Notes: generated from the letters alone by a model not told the origin. Positions 38,870 through 51,384 are shown, counted from the stretch's first letter. The stretch is DNA of 64,000 nt from Palaemon carinicauda (GCF_036898095.1 NC_090728.1:89718167-89782166), one strand, 5' to 3'. Program-made: numbers and translations.

Positions 38870-40557
38870 GACCTCGCGTGTGTCTGTGTATGTAGTTACC
38901 CCAAGATTTATGCCAACTGAGAGGATGAGAACCAAGACTTGAATGTGAGACAATGTGGAACGTGTCCATGTTGTGGCACTAGGGGTATTATTGTGTAGGA
39001 AGGGGTGAAGGAGAAAGTGCCTGAGAGAGTCGGTTGTACGTGTGGGCAGGGAGGGAGTAGTCCTCTCCTGTGCTTCCCTGACATAATTATTGGTAGTAGG
39101 AGGCGGCACCGCCAAGGTTATCTTACTCTCTCACACACAGGAAGGTAGAGAAGAGTGAAAGAGCTTTTAGCACTATTTGGAAAGACAAGTAAATACGTAT
39201 TTTTTTTATAGTATATGCCTTACTGTAACTCATTACAATATGTTCACGATCAAACAGAAAAGATGTCCCGGTAATTATTGATGTGATGTACTGTCCCCTA
39301 TAATGAAGTTAATGAAAAATGAAATATAGATTTAAAAGTAGCGTTTATTTCGTTTATCATTAGATTATTAAATGGCGTAGAATAGATTCATGTGTATTTT
39401 GAATTTTTATTTTGTTCATAAACCTTTGAAAAAAATCTGCAGTAGTCAGTTCATCTGATGTTTGCACGTCACAGTTTGAGACCTAACTTCACCATTCCAC
39501 TTGCAAAATGTCCAGATTAGCAAAGTCTACATATAAACGTTTTTTGTTGTGTGTGCTTGCTTGAAAAATTTGGAACTGTTCTGTTATATTTTTATATAAG
39601 TAAATTCAAATGTATATATTGTCCCATGTAATAGGGTGTTTATAGTGTGTGCCTGCCATTTAGCATTCGATGAAATGAACTTGAACAAATTAATTTTGTG
39701 TCATCCACAGCCTTGACGTACCACGTCCTCGCCCAAAATTATGAAAAAAACTACAGCCTAGAAGTTATGATACCTCGTGATTATTTCATGAAATTCCTAT
39801 ATTGTGAAGTACAGATACCTGTGTATGTATGTGCATAAATACATTCTGGTTTATATACCCATTTGTCAAAACTGATGATACTGATTTCTTTCCTTTCAAG
39901 TGTGGTGAGGCATTAGAGGTTTCATTCTTAATGATTATAATGTGCCTTTCGAGGAGTTTCGAAGGGAGGGGATTGGGTTGTGTGAAGACTTTTTAATGGT
40001 TTCCTGAAGATTTTCCAAGTGGAACATACAGGGTCACCCGGTGGGTTGAAGGTCACTGGGCCATGTAACCCCATGCAACCTCGTACCCTCCGTTATATTC
40101 TAGGTATATACCATCCATGCCTTAATTTTTTTACATTTTTGTTTATTTTATTTTTTATCGTACTTTTTAATGGAAATAAACACGCTATTATTTTTCAGTA
40201 ATCGTAGTCTTTGTGTATCTGCATTATTAAGGTCCTACTAAATTTAAATCTTATGAAAATGTAACCTGTTCACCATGTACTGTAATTTTGTCGAAATTAT
40301 TCAATATTGAAGATAATTTCCTACCGACAGTATGAGGTGTGTCAAGGTGAAGACTAAACCTGTGACGTTTCCCACCGCCTCTACCTTCCTCATTCACTAT
40401 AACCTCCGAAGTCTCTCGATTAATCTTGGAGCAATTGCAACGCACGTTTGTCCTTTCAACTAATACTGATCCGCCCAGTATCCTTCAGAACCACCCACAG
40501 CTCGTCAACACCTTTACGTTTGTGTTCGTCACTCGTGTAGGCTAGTAGAACCAAGTT

Positions 40558-40558
<1 letters not shown>

Positions 40559-40599
<41 letters not shown>

Positions 40600-40638
40600 A
40601 TGCTCTGGGATAAGAACACTCTTTCAGAATTTCCATGC
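40559..40638 (+). repeat. (CT)n plus 36-bp duplicated flank, copy 1
   Basis: CT run to 40598, then a segment beginning AATGCTCTGGGATAAGA and ending TTTCAGAATTTCCAT. The same segment follows the CT run at 40815-40857. Confidence 0.9.
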
Positions 40639-40812
40639 CAATTAGTTAAGTACGTTAGTCGTTAAATTAATACATCGAAAAAGTTATGCTTATCGAAGTT
40701 ATATTCCAAGTAGAATTGTTATACCGGGTTTTTAACTATGAGAGATTTTGACCCTTTGAGACTGGTTATTTGTCTCCTATTGTTACTGGATCGGATTTTA
40801 TTATTTTTTTGT

Positions 40813-40814
<2 letters not shown>

Positions 40815-40858
<44 letters not shown>

Positions 40859-40897
40859 AAATGTTCTGGGATAAGATCATTGTTTCAGAATTTCCAT
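40815..40897 (+). repeat. (CT)n plus 36-bp duplicated flank, copy 2
   Basis: CT run to 40857, then AATGTTCTGGGATAAGA through TTTCAGAATTTCCAT. It differs from copy 1 at a few positions; the flanks left of the two CT runs are not alike. Confidence 0.9.
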
Positions 40898-41334
40898 ATC
40901 TAGAATCTGAATCTTTAACTGTGCCATGATTTCGTATGATATCAAATTGCTTTTATCTCCTTTCCATATTATGTCCTAGCCTGGGTCTCGGAGATTTCGG
41001 GTTTAATGAAATTTTTGGCTATATCTCGGTAATTATTCATTGTAATCTTTATCTCTGTCCTTTCCCTCTTTTTCTTATTATTATATTCAACTCATACTTG
41101 ATTAACCATCCAGTTTATTTTTAAGGTAAGTTAAATTTTCCAGCCCTTCTACGACTCCGCACTTCCATATCGTGATCTACCCTAAAATTTGAACTTCGAA
41201 AATATCCTCTATATATGTCTTGCAATGTAGATCACATTTTGTGACTTGAAATAAATTCTCTCTATTGCAAAATCAGCCTTTTTTAATTATATAGGTTTTC
41301 CGTGTTCTTTCTATTTTCTATTCCAATCTTCCTA

Positions 41335-41338
<4 letters not shown>

Positions 41339-41381
<43 letters not shown>
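41339..41381. repeat. (CT)n microsatellite, about 43 bp
   Basis: Uninterrupted CT dinucleotides. Confidence 0.97.
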
Positions 41382-41384
<3 letters not shown>

Positions 41385-42142
41385 ATTAGTTCATCCGGAA
41401 ATATTAGTTTTATGGGGATACTTTCTCTTTAGGAGAAAAAATACACGCAGAGTGTAGAGTGTATTCTGTATCTTGTGTTTATATACTTGAAACGTATATT
41501 ATCTCTCCTTTTAAAGGGTAAAGTTATATCAAGACTTTATATGGTCTGAATTGCCTCTTTAACCATAAAGAACCATTATAAACTCTCGGTTTATGGGGCT
41601 TGGAGCTATTATGTTGATTTTTATGAATGGTGTGAACGTTCTTCAAGAAAAAATAACGAGCTGTTCCTGCCGTCTCATTTCAAAAGCTCTTGATGTTTAT
41701 TTATTTAAAAGGTTCATGATATCTGATTCATAACACCCAGATCTAGTGTGAAGTTATTATGTATGGTGAAATACGGTTTATATATATTTTCTAGTTTACT
41801 TTCATTTGAAACTCTATTATATACGAACTGACTGGTCATATCTAGCGCAGATTTGATATAAAAAGGGAAAGAATTGGGTATGAAGACGTGTGGCGTAAGT
41901 TTAAGGAGCCGATGTACTCATAAAACAAATATTTTGGAGCTTTGAGAAAACTGAAGGATTTTTGTAAGGAGCTAACTTGAAAGTTGAATTTATATATCAG
42001 GCTTATAAGCAGTTGTCTGAATTTTTGTATATTTTCTACTTTCAAGGAATTTATAGATGTTGGACTTCAAAGATGAAAACATTTTTATTATAATTTATCA
42101 AGATTTTCGAATTTGGTAACTGGATTTACTTCAACTCCTTTT

Positions 42143-42171
42143 ATATATATATATATATATATACAGTATAT

Positions 42172-42203
<32 letters not shown>
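42143..42203. repeat. Compound (TA)n-(CA)n-(TA)n tract
   Basis: TA run, a CAGTATA interruption, a short CA run and a second TA run. Confidence 0.92.
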
Positions 42204-42204
<1 letters not shown>

Positions 42205-43897
42205 ATCGTAAGTACAGTCGTTATTCCCTATATAAGCCTATAGTTAATATCCTGTCGAATTGCATATTTGCACTTTTCCCATCAGTACAGAGAAATTCGA
42301 TGATATGTGATTATTATTCCTCTTTAATTTGCTGATGCCGAAACTTTAGAACGTCTCAAATCATATAATGATGGTTTGATAAAATTATACAAGAAGAGTT
42401 TTCACAAACCTAGAGAAAAGGAACGAGGAACCGGGTGTAATATAGCGGTATAACATCATGGAAGATGCAAGTAAATGAATCTTAACAAACCCTGATTGCC
42501 TTACTCAAGGCAGCTGCATTTTTCAATGGGGCACGTTTATTATATCCACCACGTCACTCCACCCGAAGGTGAAGTCATTCCTCTGCTGTGATGGCGTAGA
42601 TCCTGTTGTTGCCATTAGCGTTCATTGAATTAAAGGTACACTAAAGGAGAAAAGATTGTTGTTTTTATTGTTTTTTTTTCTGTTTGTTACTGTTTGAATA
42701 ATTTACTCCTACAAAATGCTGACTTCAGAGAAAATAAAACTCCAGTAGTTGCTACGGTCATGTTTTACCTCTTATGTTTAGGGTGAATTCTGTGTAAAAC
42801 TTCAACAGCTTCAGAACCGCGATACTGTATATAACTGCGTGGTCTAGCGAAGTTCTGTACTGTTAGTTTAATGGACAAAGGAAATGCCGGGCACCGTCAT
42901 CCCATGGGTCTCGTCAGTGCCTGTGGGGTAGTAGGCTTAAGCTAGCAACTTTCTGTGAGCCCTTCTCTGAAAAAATGCTGTTAGCTACAAAGGATATTAT
43001 TGCAATTGATATATTTTCTAATTACATTGTGGCTAAGATTGTAATTTATCGGTATTGTCTGTGTCACCAAGTAAGAAATGACTGATTTAGCATTGCGTAT
43101 TAACTGCAGTAATTGTTTCCAGTAGCGGTGTGATGTCCCTGTCCTTCACTGTAGCTATTATTATTTTAAGGGTTGTCTAATGATTAGGAATTTGTTAAAA
43201 ACTAAGAAACATCCAAGGGATTATTTTTTTAAGAATAACTGCAAAAAAAGAAAAGTACTCCATCGTTTGTAATATATAATCTGGCTATTATAGTAATAGT
43301 AGTACTTCATCGTTAATCATTATTATTACATAGAAAATCTGCGAAAAATTATTAATAATTCAAGTCTAAAAATAGAATTGATGAGCAGAGTTTGCCACAT
43401 CCTACACAACTTTATACTTTCACAAGGAATGTTTTTTTTTTCTGTAGTTTTTAGTTAATCTAGACGATTACCTGGTTCACAAAGAATCATGACTGAATAT
43501 CGTAGTTTTCCTTTCCATCATTTTTTTTCCTGATAAAGCTGACCGCTTTTTGTGTTTATATTTTTTTTTTCCTTTTTTTTTTTGGTATAAAATGCAATGT
43601 TAAACATAAGAAATCGTTGCTGATACACAAATCCTATAATTCTGTTGCGATTAATTTCAATTTAGAGAACTGGAGTAAAATTGAGTGAATATGTAGACAC
43701 CATTGTTTTATAATATTTGCAAAAAGGATATCATCAGTGGTTTTCATGGAATCAACAACAATTGAATCCACGTTGATGCATCCAACTCTTGTCAGGGTAA
43801 AACAGAATATTTTTCACTTGGAATTCTTTCACAATTAGGTGGTTAAGAGCGAGGGAATTTAAAAGGTTTGGCATGTGTGAAATTCCCAGCTTTTTAA

Positions 43898-43950
43898 AGG
43901 TCACTTATGAGTGTCAGAGGCAAGGGACATGACCATGTAGAGACCGACGT
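43898..43950 (-). mobile_element. SINE, 3' piece (left of a LINE insertion)
   Basis: AAAGGTCACTTATGAGTGTC, then AGAGGCAAGGGACA and TAGAGACCGAC match the 3' half of the SINE family at 443-775. The match stops exactly where (ATT)n begins and resumes at 44551 with the next part of the same SINE. Confidence 0.75.
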
Positions 43951-44097
43951 TATTATTATTATTATTTTATTATTATTATTATTATTATTATTTTATTATT
44001 AATATTAATATTATTATTATTTTATTATTAATATTATTATTTTATTATTAATATTATTATTTTATTATTAATATTATTATTATTATTATTATTATTA
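43951..44097. repeat. (ATT)n tract, about 147 bp
   Basis: ATT/TTA repeats with several TTTA and TAATATTA interruptions. On the minus strand it is the (TAA)n tail of the adjoining LINE. Confidence 0.93.
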
Positions 44098-44550
44098 CTA
44101 CTAGCCAAGTTACAACCATTGTTGAAAAAGCAAGATGCTACAAGCTCAAGGGCTCCAATAGGGAAAAATAGCCCAGTGAGGAAAGGAAATAAGGAAATAA
44201 ATAAATGATGAGAACAAAATAACAATAAATTCTAAAAACATCAACAACGTCTAAATAGATATGTCATATATGAACAATAAAAAGACCTATATCAGCCTGT
44301 TTAACAAAAAAAAAGATTTGCTGCAACTTTGAACTTTTGAAGTTTGTTTCAACTACCCGATTAAGAAGATCATTCCACAACTAGGTCACGGCTGGAATAA
44401 AGCTTCTATAATACTGTGTAGTATTGAGCCTCATGATTGAGAAGGCCTGGCTATTAGAATTAACTGCCTGCCTAGTATTACGAACAGGATAGGTCCAGGG
44501 AGATCTGAATGTAAAGGATGGTCAGAGTTATGAAAACTCTTATGCAACAT
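44098..44550 (-). pseudogene. LINE reverse transcriptase C-terminus with (TAA)n tail
   Basis: On the minus strand the frame reads PVRNTRQAVNSNSQAFSIMR, LNTTQYYRSFIPAVT, a stop, LWNDLLNRVVET and a degenerate end. RSFxPxxxxLWNxLP is the typical post-polymerase ending of Jockey- and CR1-group LINEs. About 230 bases of 3' untranslated sequence follow, including the TTTCCTCACTGGGCTATTTT block shared with 37770-38480 and 46786-47010, then the (TAA)n tail. The copy is 5'-truncated and sits inside a SINE, so it is younger than that SINE insertion. One in-frame stop replaces the residue before LWN and the last codons are frameshifted. Confidence 0.82.
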
Positions 44551-44772
44551 GCATAAGCAAAATCAGCACCTAGTCCCCCATCTCCAATGAAGGGAGGGTC
44601 AAGGAATGGCTGCGGATGATTGAGCAAGTAGACATACAAGGTCTCCAAAAACCCCATCCTTAGCTCACAGGTCAGTGAAATTGCAAACTAGTGAAAACTT
44701 ATCGACATGTAACTAGGGCTAGAACTTCCCACCCGCCAATCGTGAGTCAGAGACGTTAACCACTAGGCTGTG
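44551..44772 (-). mobile_element. SINE, 5' piece with tRNA-like head (right of a LINE insertion)
   Basis: On the minus strand: A-box-like TAGCCTAGTGGTTAACG and B-box-like GAAGTTCTAGCCC, then the SINE body including the complement of AACCCCATCCTTAGCTCACA. It ends at ATCAGCACCTAGTCCCCCAT, which is the next part of the family after the piece at 43898-43950. Together they are one SINE copy. Confidence 0.78.
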
Positions 44773-45016
44773 ATAGAACTTGGTTTAGTACATGTGCCGT
44801 AATATTAAAAACTGAAAAATGTACCTTTGTCGAACTGGAATGTTGAGTTTCGTCTAATAGAACCATATTCGTCTTTGGCAACAGGAGGACAGGAAAATGT
44901 CAGTAGCAGACCTGCCTTAGTTATTTAGTAATTTTCCAATTGACTTTGTTCAAACAATTTGTTTAGGTATCAGGGGACTGGACAAGATATGGTATATCAC
45001 CATTATACACGCACAC
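44773..45016. other. Unassigned sequence
   Basis: Nothing recognised. Confidence 0.45.
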
Positions 45017-45273
<257 letters not shown>

Positions 45274-45647
45274 AACAGAAGGGAAAATATTGAAAACTTT
45301 GTCCTCGTCAGCACTTTATTATACAGCATTGTCTTATTCTTTACTGGCCTTGATAAATTAGTTTAGTATTTAATGGGAGTTAAATTTAGTCATTGTGTGA
45401 TTTTGCACTGATATAACACTGACAACCAGATGATCTCCCAAGTATTTCGAGGTTAATCAGTGAAGTTCAGGTCATGAAGTATTTCGCGATAGTTGTATTT
45501 TTTTTTATTTTTTAATATATGACAATTATTACCATAGGCATGTTTACATAACTAAGAATAAATAAATCCTTTTGACATTCGTTAGCCCCTTAGGGAAATA
45601 GTCCCGTCATAGCATTGAGGATTGTCCTTAACTCCCTTATATAATAA

Positions 45648-45662
45648 AGAGCAAGTGTCTGG

Positions 45663-45713
<51 letters not shown>

Positions 45714-45912
45714 CATACATAAATTGTATATATCCCCTTTATATTATATAGAGTATATATACTGTATACATATATTTCCGGTCACGCTCCCATTATTCCT
45801 CCAAAGGCTCAGCTCTCCCTGTTCCTCGGATAAGAGAGGGAGGGGGTTAGTCTAGCCCTGTTGAGAGGGATGTGCGCGTGTATGTAATTCTATGTAAATA
45901 TTTAGCCGTCAG
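45648..45912. repeat. Unnamed interspersed repeat, copy A
   Basis: Begins GAGCAAGTGTCTGGCT, then (TA)n and CATA units, then a G-rich segment with GGTCACGCTCCC and AGAGAGGGAGGGGGTT, and ends GATGTGCGCGTGTATG through TAAATATTTAGCCGTCA. Copy B at 51361-51693 has the same order, including the internal microsatellite, so the array is part of the repeat or a fixed insertion site. Confidence 0.7.
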
Positions 45913-46009
45913 TTAAAATCATAATGCTTTATCGGTCTGTTTTCAAGTATCTCCAGATTTATTCTGCTTTTTTTTATGGTGATCTCTTATTACTTTTTAT
46001 AAAGGCTTA

Positions 46010-46775
46010 CTTAAGGAACAGCCCTCAGTCCTGCTTTTTTTATGTTAATAATTAATGATTTTGATAACATCCGTGTGATTGCCTCATCTGAAACACGGGA
46101 AAAATGTGATATTTTAAAATGAACTCTCTCTAGATATTGTAATCAATCCCTGAGCGCAGATAAACTAAGCAATCATTGACAGTTGCAAATTGAAACACAA
46201 ACGCTTATGTAAGAAATCCTAGTAGGACTAAATACGTTAATATTGACGAGAATGTTATAAAGAATCATAGCGGTGTTGTATGCAGTTGGCGTGAATATTA
46301 TTGATTTTTTTCAAAAGAAAATAATGATGCTATGGAGGACGCTGATGAAACCTATTATAGACTATTACTTGCTTGCATGTTCTTAGGGGCAAATGAACCT
46401 GCTTGAAAGTATCATACGTAATTTTTATTAAAGAAAACAAAACAAAAACAGGTGACCAGTTGCACGACTTTCCATACTGTGATAAGCGGAACGCAACGAA
46501 ATTATGTAATATATAGTGTTAGAGGGATCACTAAGATTATATACCAAATCAAAGAAAGCTTGGTTCCAAACCTTCCCAATAGAGCCAGAAAAAATTGCCC
46601 TTCCGTTTCATCGCAACTAAAGAACTGATTTCAGATGCTCATTTCCCCCAACGTATCCAGCGGAAAATGTATGTGCATCATCTTTTGCCTTCACGCCCTC
46701 TAGACTGTGGAACTGTCTGCCTTAATGTATATCAACCACCACGAATCAGCTGTCGACAAATTTAAGCATTATTAT
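46010..46775 (+). pseudogene. LINE reverse transcriptase relic (Jockey/CR1-like)
   Basis: Decayed polymerase C-terminal half. Near 46028 I read SPAFFMLIINDFDNI, resembling the SVLGPxLFxxxINDL block that precedes the catalytic FADD box; the box itself is not recognisable. Near 46329 the frame reads MLWRTLMKPIIDYY, then a stop and GQMNLLESIIRNFY, matching the xLxxxLxxPxxDYCSxxW and LExxQRxFTR blocks downstream of the polymerase. Near 46700 there is SRLWNCLP, the usual LWNxLP ending. Stops and frameshifts separate all blocks. The relic converges with a minus-strand LINE end beginning at about 47010. Family assignment is by block order only. Confidence 0.68.
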
Positions 46776-46785
46776 CATTACTATG

Positions 46786-47010
46786 TAAGTCCAGTAAGTC
46801 CAAGGGCTCTAATAGGGAAAAAAGTTGGCGAAGAAAGGAAATGAACACTACGAGAAGTAAAGAATAAAGAATATGAAATATCTTTTTATCAGTAACATTG
46901 TTAAAACAGAGCTGTCATATGGAGAGAGACTAATGTCAGTCTGTTCAACACAAAGACATTCGCTGCAAGTTTGAACTTCACGATGTAATGTCACTGGCTA
47001 TTTCGGCCAC
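46786..47010 (-). mobile_element. LINE 3' end, same family as 44098-44550
   Basis: On the minus strand the sequence from GCAGCGAATGTCTTTGTG to CCTATTAGAGCCCTTGGACT matches the 3' untranslated part of the LINE at 44098-44550 and of 37770-38480, with indels. Only the non-coding end is left. There is no clear (TAA)n tail. Confidence 0.68.
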
Positions 47011-47914
47011 TATAATACAGACCCCAAATTTAAGTGGTTCTGCCAACCTGTATTCAATAGCATACTGATTTCAGCTCTAACATTAATGGTTTCATTAACT
47101 GAAATAAGTATTATATTAGTTTTCCCATTGGAAGGGCCTCAATGAGGTCATTCCATTCCCCTCCCTTTTTTCTCTGTATAATGTAAATAATGATGATGGT
47201 CGTCTTATGAAAATGTTAAGATTACGAGTATATTAGATGTAATGCTCATCCTGCCAATACAGCTTGTTTGACTAGCATTTATCATTATATCACCTTCTCT
47301 CTTTTACAGGTACTTGTAGAGCAGTAACCACAAACATCTCATACGAAGGTCGCCGGTAACGTATTCATTCACAAATTCATGGATAAATTACGAAGTTCAT
47401 TTTTCGATTTCACCAGTAGTTACAATTGATTTACCAAGATTTATATAGCAACATCTTTACTTCCCGGAAATTTGTATATTTTCCGCCATGGTTTACATGT
47501 GGACGAGAGTAGCCTATATTTTATCATATTTTATTTTGGAAAATTATCATATTTAATTATCGAGATCCATTTTTAATAATTTTCTACCAAGAATGTATGG
47601 TTTCCTTGTGTGCAAAAATCAGTCTTAATATCTTTAAGGTGGTACTATTTTCATCCATGAGATTGCCCCTTATGGCTTGTCTCAGCTTACTTAAGCGAGC
47701 TATTTTAGGATTGTCACCCCTTCCCTTTATTTTTTTCCTCCCTTTACCTTTTCAGTGTGCTCTCTTTCCATTTATACTTCTCTCCATGTCTCCGTTAATT
47801 CGTTCCGAATGTTGTATGATGCTTCAAGATTTCAGTGCTTAGAATTTGGAAAAGTGGTGTAGTTGGCCAAAGTATTGTTCAAGTTTTTAAGGACAATTGT
47901 ATACGGCGAAACCC

Positions 47915-47915
47915 A

Positions 47916-47998
<83 letters not shown>
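47915..47998. repeat. (TA)n microsatellite, about 80 bp
   Basis: Pure TA ending in TAATATATAA. Confidence 0.96.
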
Positions 47999-47999
<1 letters not shown>

Positions 48000-48255
48000 A
48001 GTAAGATTGAATTCATTGGTGGTTGTTTATGTACAAGAAAATAGGTAGAAGTTGGGCTGATGAACAGAGATAAGTCTTTAGAACATGACAGACCTTCGTG
48101 AACATCTGCTTTGGTTTTCAATAATTTAGTTAAATTGTACATGGCCCAAGAATATGGTGTGATAGCCTGATAGAAAAAGTGACACTATGCTATTTCTTTC
48201 GTTTAGTCAGAAACTATGGCTCTGGGTGGTATTTGCTTTTAGAATTGGCACACTA

Positions 48256-48256
<1 letters not shown>

Positions 48257-48342
<86 letters not shown>
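48257..48342. repeat. (GA)n microsatellite, about 86 bp
   Basis: Uninterrupted GA dinucleotides on the + strand. Confidence 0.97.
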
Positions 48343-48346
<4 letters not shown>

Positions 48347-49432
48347 TTTTTAATGTAGTTTTTGTCGTATGCATTAGTTAACTTTTATAAAGAAGGGTTA
48401 CATATTTTTTATATTAATTATTTTTATCGGCAATAACGAAGAGAATTCTCATTCATGGAATCCAAGATAATTTTTCAAGGGCTGTCTGGAATTATCTGGG
48501 GCTTCATGCTGGACGTCATTGGCTTTTCTGGCTACGTCTGCTTTTTTTTTCCTTTGATGTCTAACGTTGTTTAGTTTTTTTATAAGAATTGTCACGTCCT
48601 TTTTTTTCTCCATCATCCCAAGCTTTAGTCTGTATTTTCCCACAGCTAATTAGTCAGCTTCAATATTTGGTCTTTTGTAATTGCATATATTTTATCAGTA
48701 TTAAATTGTTATATTATAAAAGTGATCTCAATTTTGTTTTTTATTGCAAAGGAGTTTTAAGGCCCTATTCTGAGTACTTGGTTCTTTTGTGATCACCAAA
48801 CTGCACGTAGCAGATATTAATGCTTTCACAGGCATGGTTGAGGGGCCATTGAACTAACTAAAGGTATTGAGTATGCTGTTCATTATATCTGTAAAAGATT
48901 TTTCTCATTACTCAGTATTTGGTGCGATATATATATTGCATTTAATTTTGAAGAAAGGTGATGAAGTCCTTATTTAGTAAACACAAACATTCTACGTTGC
49001 ATACTCTTTAATGGAAGTAATATTGATTGTTGTAGAAGAGATTTAATTGAAAATCAGTTATCAGAAAAGTTGAGAATTTGATAGTCAAGAAGAACCAGAA
49101 TCAAACACAGTTTCAGAAAAGTGTCATGTCCATCGGTTTGTATTTAGAATACGTGACCCAGTTTGAAAGTCTTTTCTCAAGCTGTGAGTCTTTGCATGAG
49201 ATTTGTTGAGAGTTGTTATATGTTGAGATGTATAAATATCTGGGATTTTTTGCAGTCGCAAGAAGTAAACTTTGCCGTAGATTGCTGGTAGGATTAGTGC
49301 ATGTGGTTATTTACGTCATGGTTGTAGGAAGTTGTGGATGATGTGGCGAGCTTTTATGGGTTCGGGCTGTCAGGCTGTCGGATTATTACGAACGAAACCC
49401 TAACTGGTTTATGAGTGCCAGATAAACAGAGG

Positions 49433-49437
<5 letters not shown>

Positions 49438-49529
<92 letters not shown>
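49438..49529. repeat. (CT)n-(TA)n compound microsatellite
   Basis: CT to 49504 passing without a spacer into TA. Confidence 0.96.
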
Positions 49530-49889
49530 ACGTACAGTGAATTATTACAAATAAAATATCTTTATTAATTTATATTCTACCAATCACGTTCAAGGCTCCC
49601 TCCCAATTAAACGTTTTAGATCACATTTTGTTACATCTACAAATATCCCATAAAATGTGTACAAAACAAATGATGCAGGCAAAGTCCCTTAAGAGAATGT
49701 ACATATAATTGCTGGTCCGCCTTTCAGTTTGGATTATGCTTGAGGTTTTATGTTCCTGCTTTATTTTATAGTAAGGTTTATACTTCTGTGGGGTAGCTCC
49801 TATGCAAATCAGAAATTCGTTACTTCGAGTAAATATGGGGGAAATATTCAAACTTATGATAGGGTTATGATAGCCTATGGGAAACATTC

Positions 49890-50152
49890 CTGCATGACAT
49901 TATGCAAGACGGGAGTTTGAGACCCGCTCAAGCTTGATAGTTTACAATAGTGTCTGTAACCTCATCATCCTTGTGAGCTTGGGAGGGAGGGTGTTTTTTG
50001 TAGCATATAGGTCTACCTGCTAAGTCGTCAGCAGCCATTGCCTGACCGTCCCTGACCCTAGCTTGGTGGGTAAAGGCTTTGGGTGCCTGATTACATGTAT
50101 ATGGTCAATCTCTAGGATATGTCTTATCCTTTGCCTATGCCAATCATGGCCG
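49890..50152 (+). mobile_element. SINE of the 443-775 family, near full length
   Basis: Opposite orientation to the copies at 443-775 and 43898-44772. B-box-like GGGAGTTTGAGACCC at 49911-49925, CATCATCCTTGTGAGCTTGG in the body, CTAGCTTGGTGGGTAAAGGC, and an end with TGGTCAATCTCTAGG and GCCTATGCCAATCATGGCC. The A box is degenerate. No simple-repeat tail follows. Confidence 0.78.
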
Positions 50153-50724
50153 ATTTTTAACCCGTTGATAGCCTGGCATTTAAAGAAAATCTTGTTCGGT
50201 ATTTTAGTTGGCTTTTATTGTAAATTTGTGTGTGTTTTGAGAGAAGGGTAATTGATTTGTATATATGTATTTTTATATTATACAGTTTATAAACTTTTCT
50301 GTGTGTTTTCATCGCAGTGATTAGGAAAACTTTCTTTTTCTGGCATCATAGTAGTTTTGAATATGCTTTCATGGTTAGAAGTTGTGGTCTAACGCAAAAA
50401 GTTTTGAATTTATTGTCTATCTAGACCAACGTAAAAGTGTTATTGTAAGCCATACTCTGTATATTTTTATGGCTTTTATATGGCGAAATGGCTGCAGTTG
50501 CTGCTTTGTCTTACTTGGCAACAAAACCAGTGTCCAGTTATGTCAGCTTTATAAAAAAAGAATGTCATGATCCAAGTTGCCAATCAGATACGTGATTAGT
50601 CGATTTTGATGGGTAGTACCAAAGAATTTGTGTCCACCCAAATTAGGAAAAGATTAAACCGCGAAGCCATCCCCATTAAAAGAATAATCAAAGTATTTGG
50701 TAAAAGCACAAACATTTACAACAG
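50153..50724. other. Unassigned AT-rich sequence
   Basis: Nothing recognised. Confidence 0.45.
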
Positions 50725-50945
50725 CAAATGCAGCTGTTTCTAGTACGCTGCAAGACAAAGGCCTCGGACATGCCTTCATGTCTGTGGTTAGGCCATTTTC
50801 ATCATCATGCTGGCCACTGCAGATTGGTGATGGTGAAAGACTTTAGTCTGATCGCTCACAGCAAACCAGTGGGGGCCTCTGACTAGTACAGCTTTGCTCA
50901 TAATAGCTATACGCAAACCCTTTCACCACGTTAAGGTAGTTACAT
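50725..50945 (-). mobile_element. SINE-like element sharing an RTE LINE 3' end
   Basis: On the minus strand it begins near GGTGAAAGGGTTTGCGTAT, has no coding frame and ends with GGCATGTCCGAGGCCTTTGT followed by CTTGCAGCG. That ending matches the last codons and 3' end of the RTE-like relic at 61470-61625 (GGACATGTCTGAGGTCTTTG then TCCTGCTGTGG). The upstream 160 bases have no counterpart in the RTE relics here. Confidence 0.65.
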
Positions 50946-50958
50946 TAAAAAAGAGGAT

Positions 50959-50961
<3 letters not shown>

Positions 50962-51013
<52 letters not shown>
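50962..51013. repeat. (TA)n microsatellite, about 52 bp
   Basis: Pure TA dinucleotides. Confidence 0.97.
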
Positions 51014-51018
<5 letters not shown>

Positions 51019-51360
51019 ATTTGTAAAAAGGGTGACGTCTACCTGTTTTCCAAGGTTACATATTCCAGTAAAAATCTGGCTGGATGGACAATATAGTTTT
51101 AAGACATGTTGACAAGTAAATGTTTCCGTGAATTCGGCAACCTGAAAGGTCGAACCAGGAAAAGCAGAGTGACATCTTGTCCTTGCGTAGCATCACCAAT
51201 AAAGCTAATCCCGCCATAGTTGCAATTTCTCACATATGCACAGTATTACATCGTATATGCTAAATACTCAAATTCGCTTATACTCTCTCCTCATTCAACA
51301 TGTGAATGAGTTAAAGCAGTTTCAATCAACAAATTTTGTGTCATTAGATTACAATTAAAA

Positions 51361-51384
51361 TGCAATTAAAGAACAAGTGTCTAG

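Larger units (their letters stand above)
38481..43897. other. Unassigned sequence with several (CT)n tracts
   Basis: CT tracts at 38801-38866, 40559-40598, 40815-40857 and 41339-41381; TA/CA compound at 42143-42203; short T runs near 43430 and 43560. No gene, RNA or known element recognised. The two CT tracts near 40.6 and 40.8 kb are followed by the same 36-bp sequence (separate entry). Confidence 0.5.
47011..49889. other. Unassigned sequence with long microsatellites
   Basis: TA at 47915-47992, GA at 48257-48342, CT at 49438-49504 passing into TA to 49529. No gene, RNA or known element recognised between them. Confidence 0.5.
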
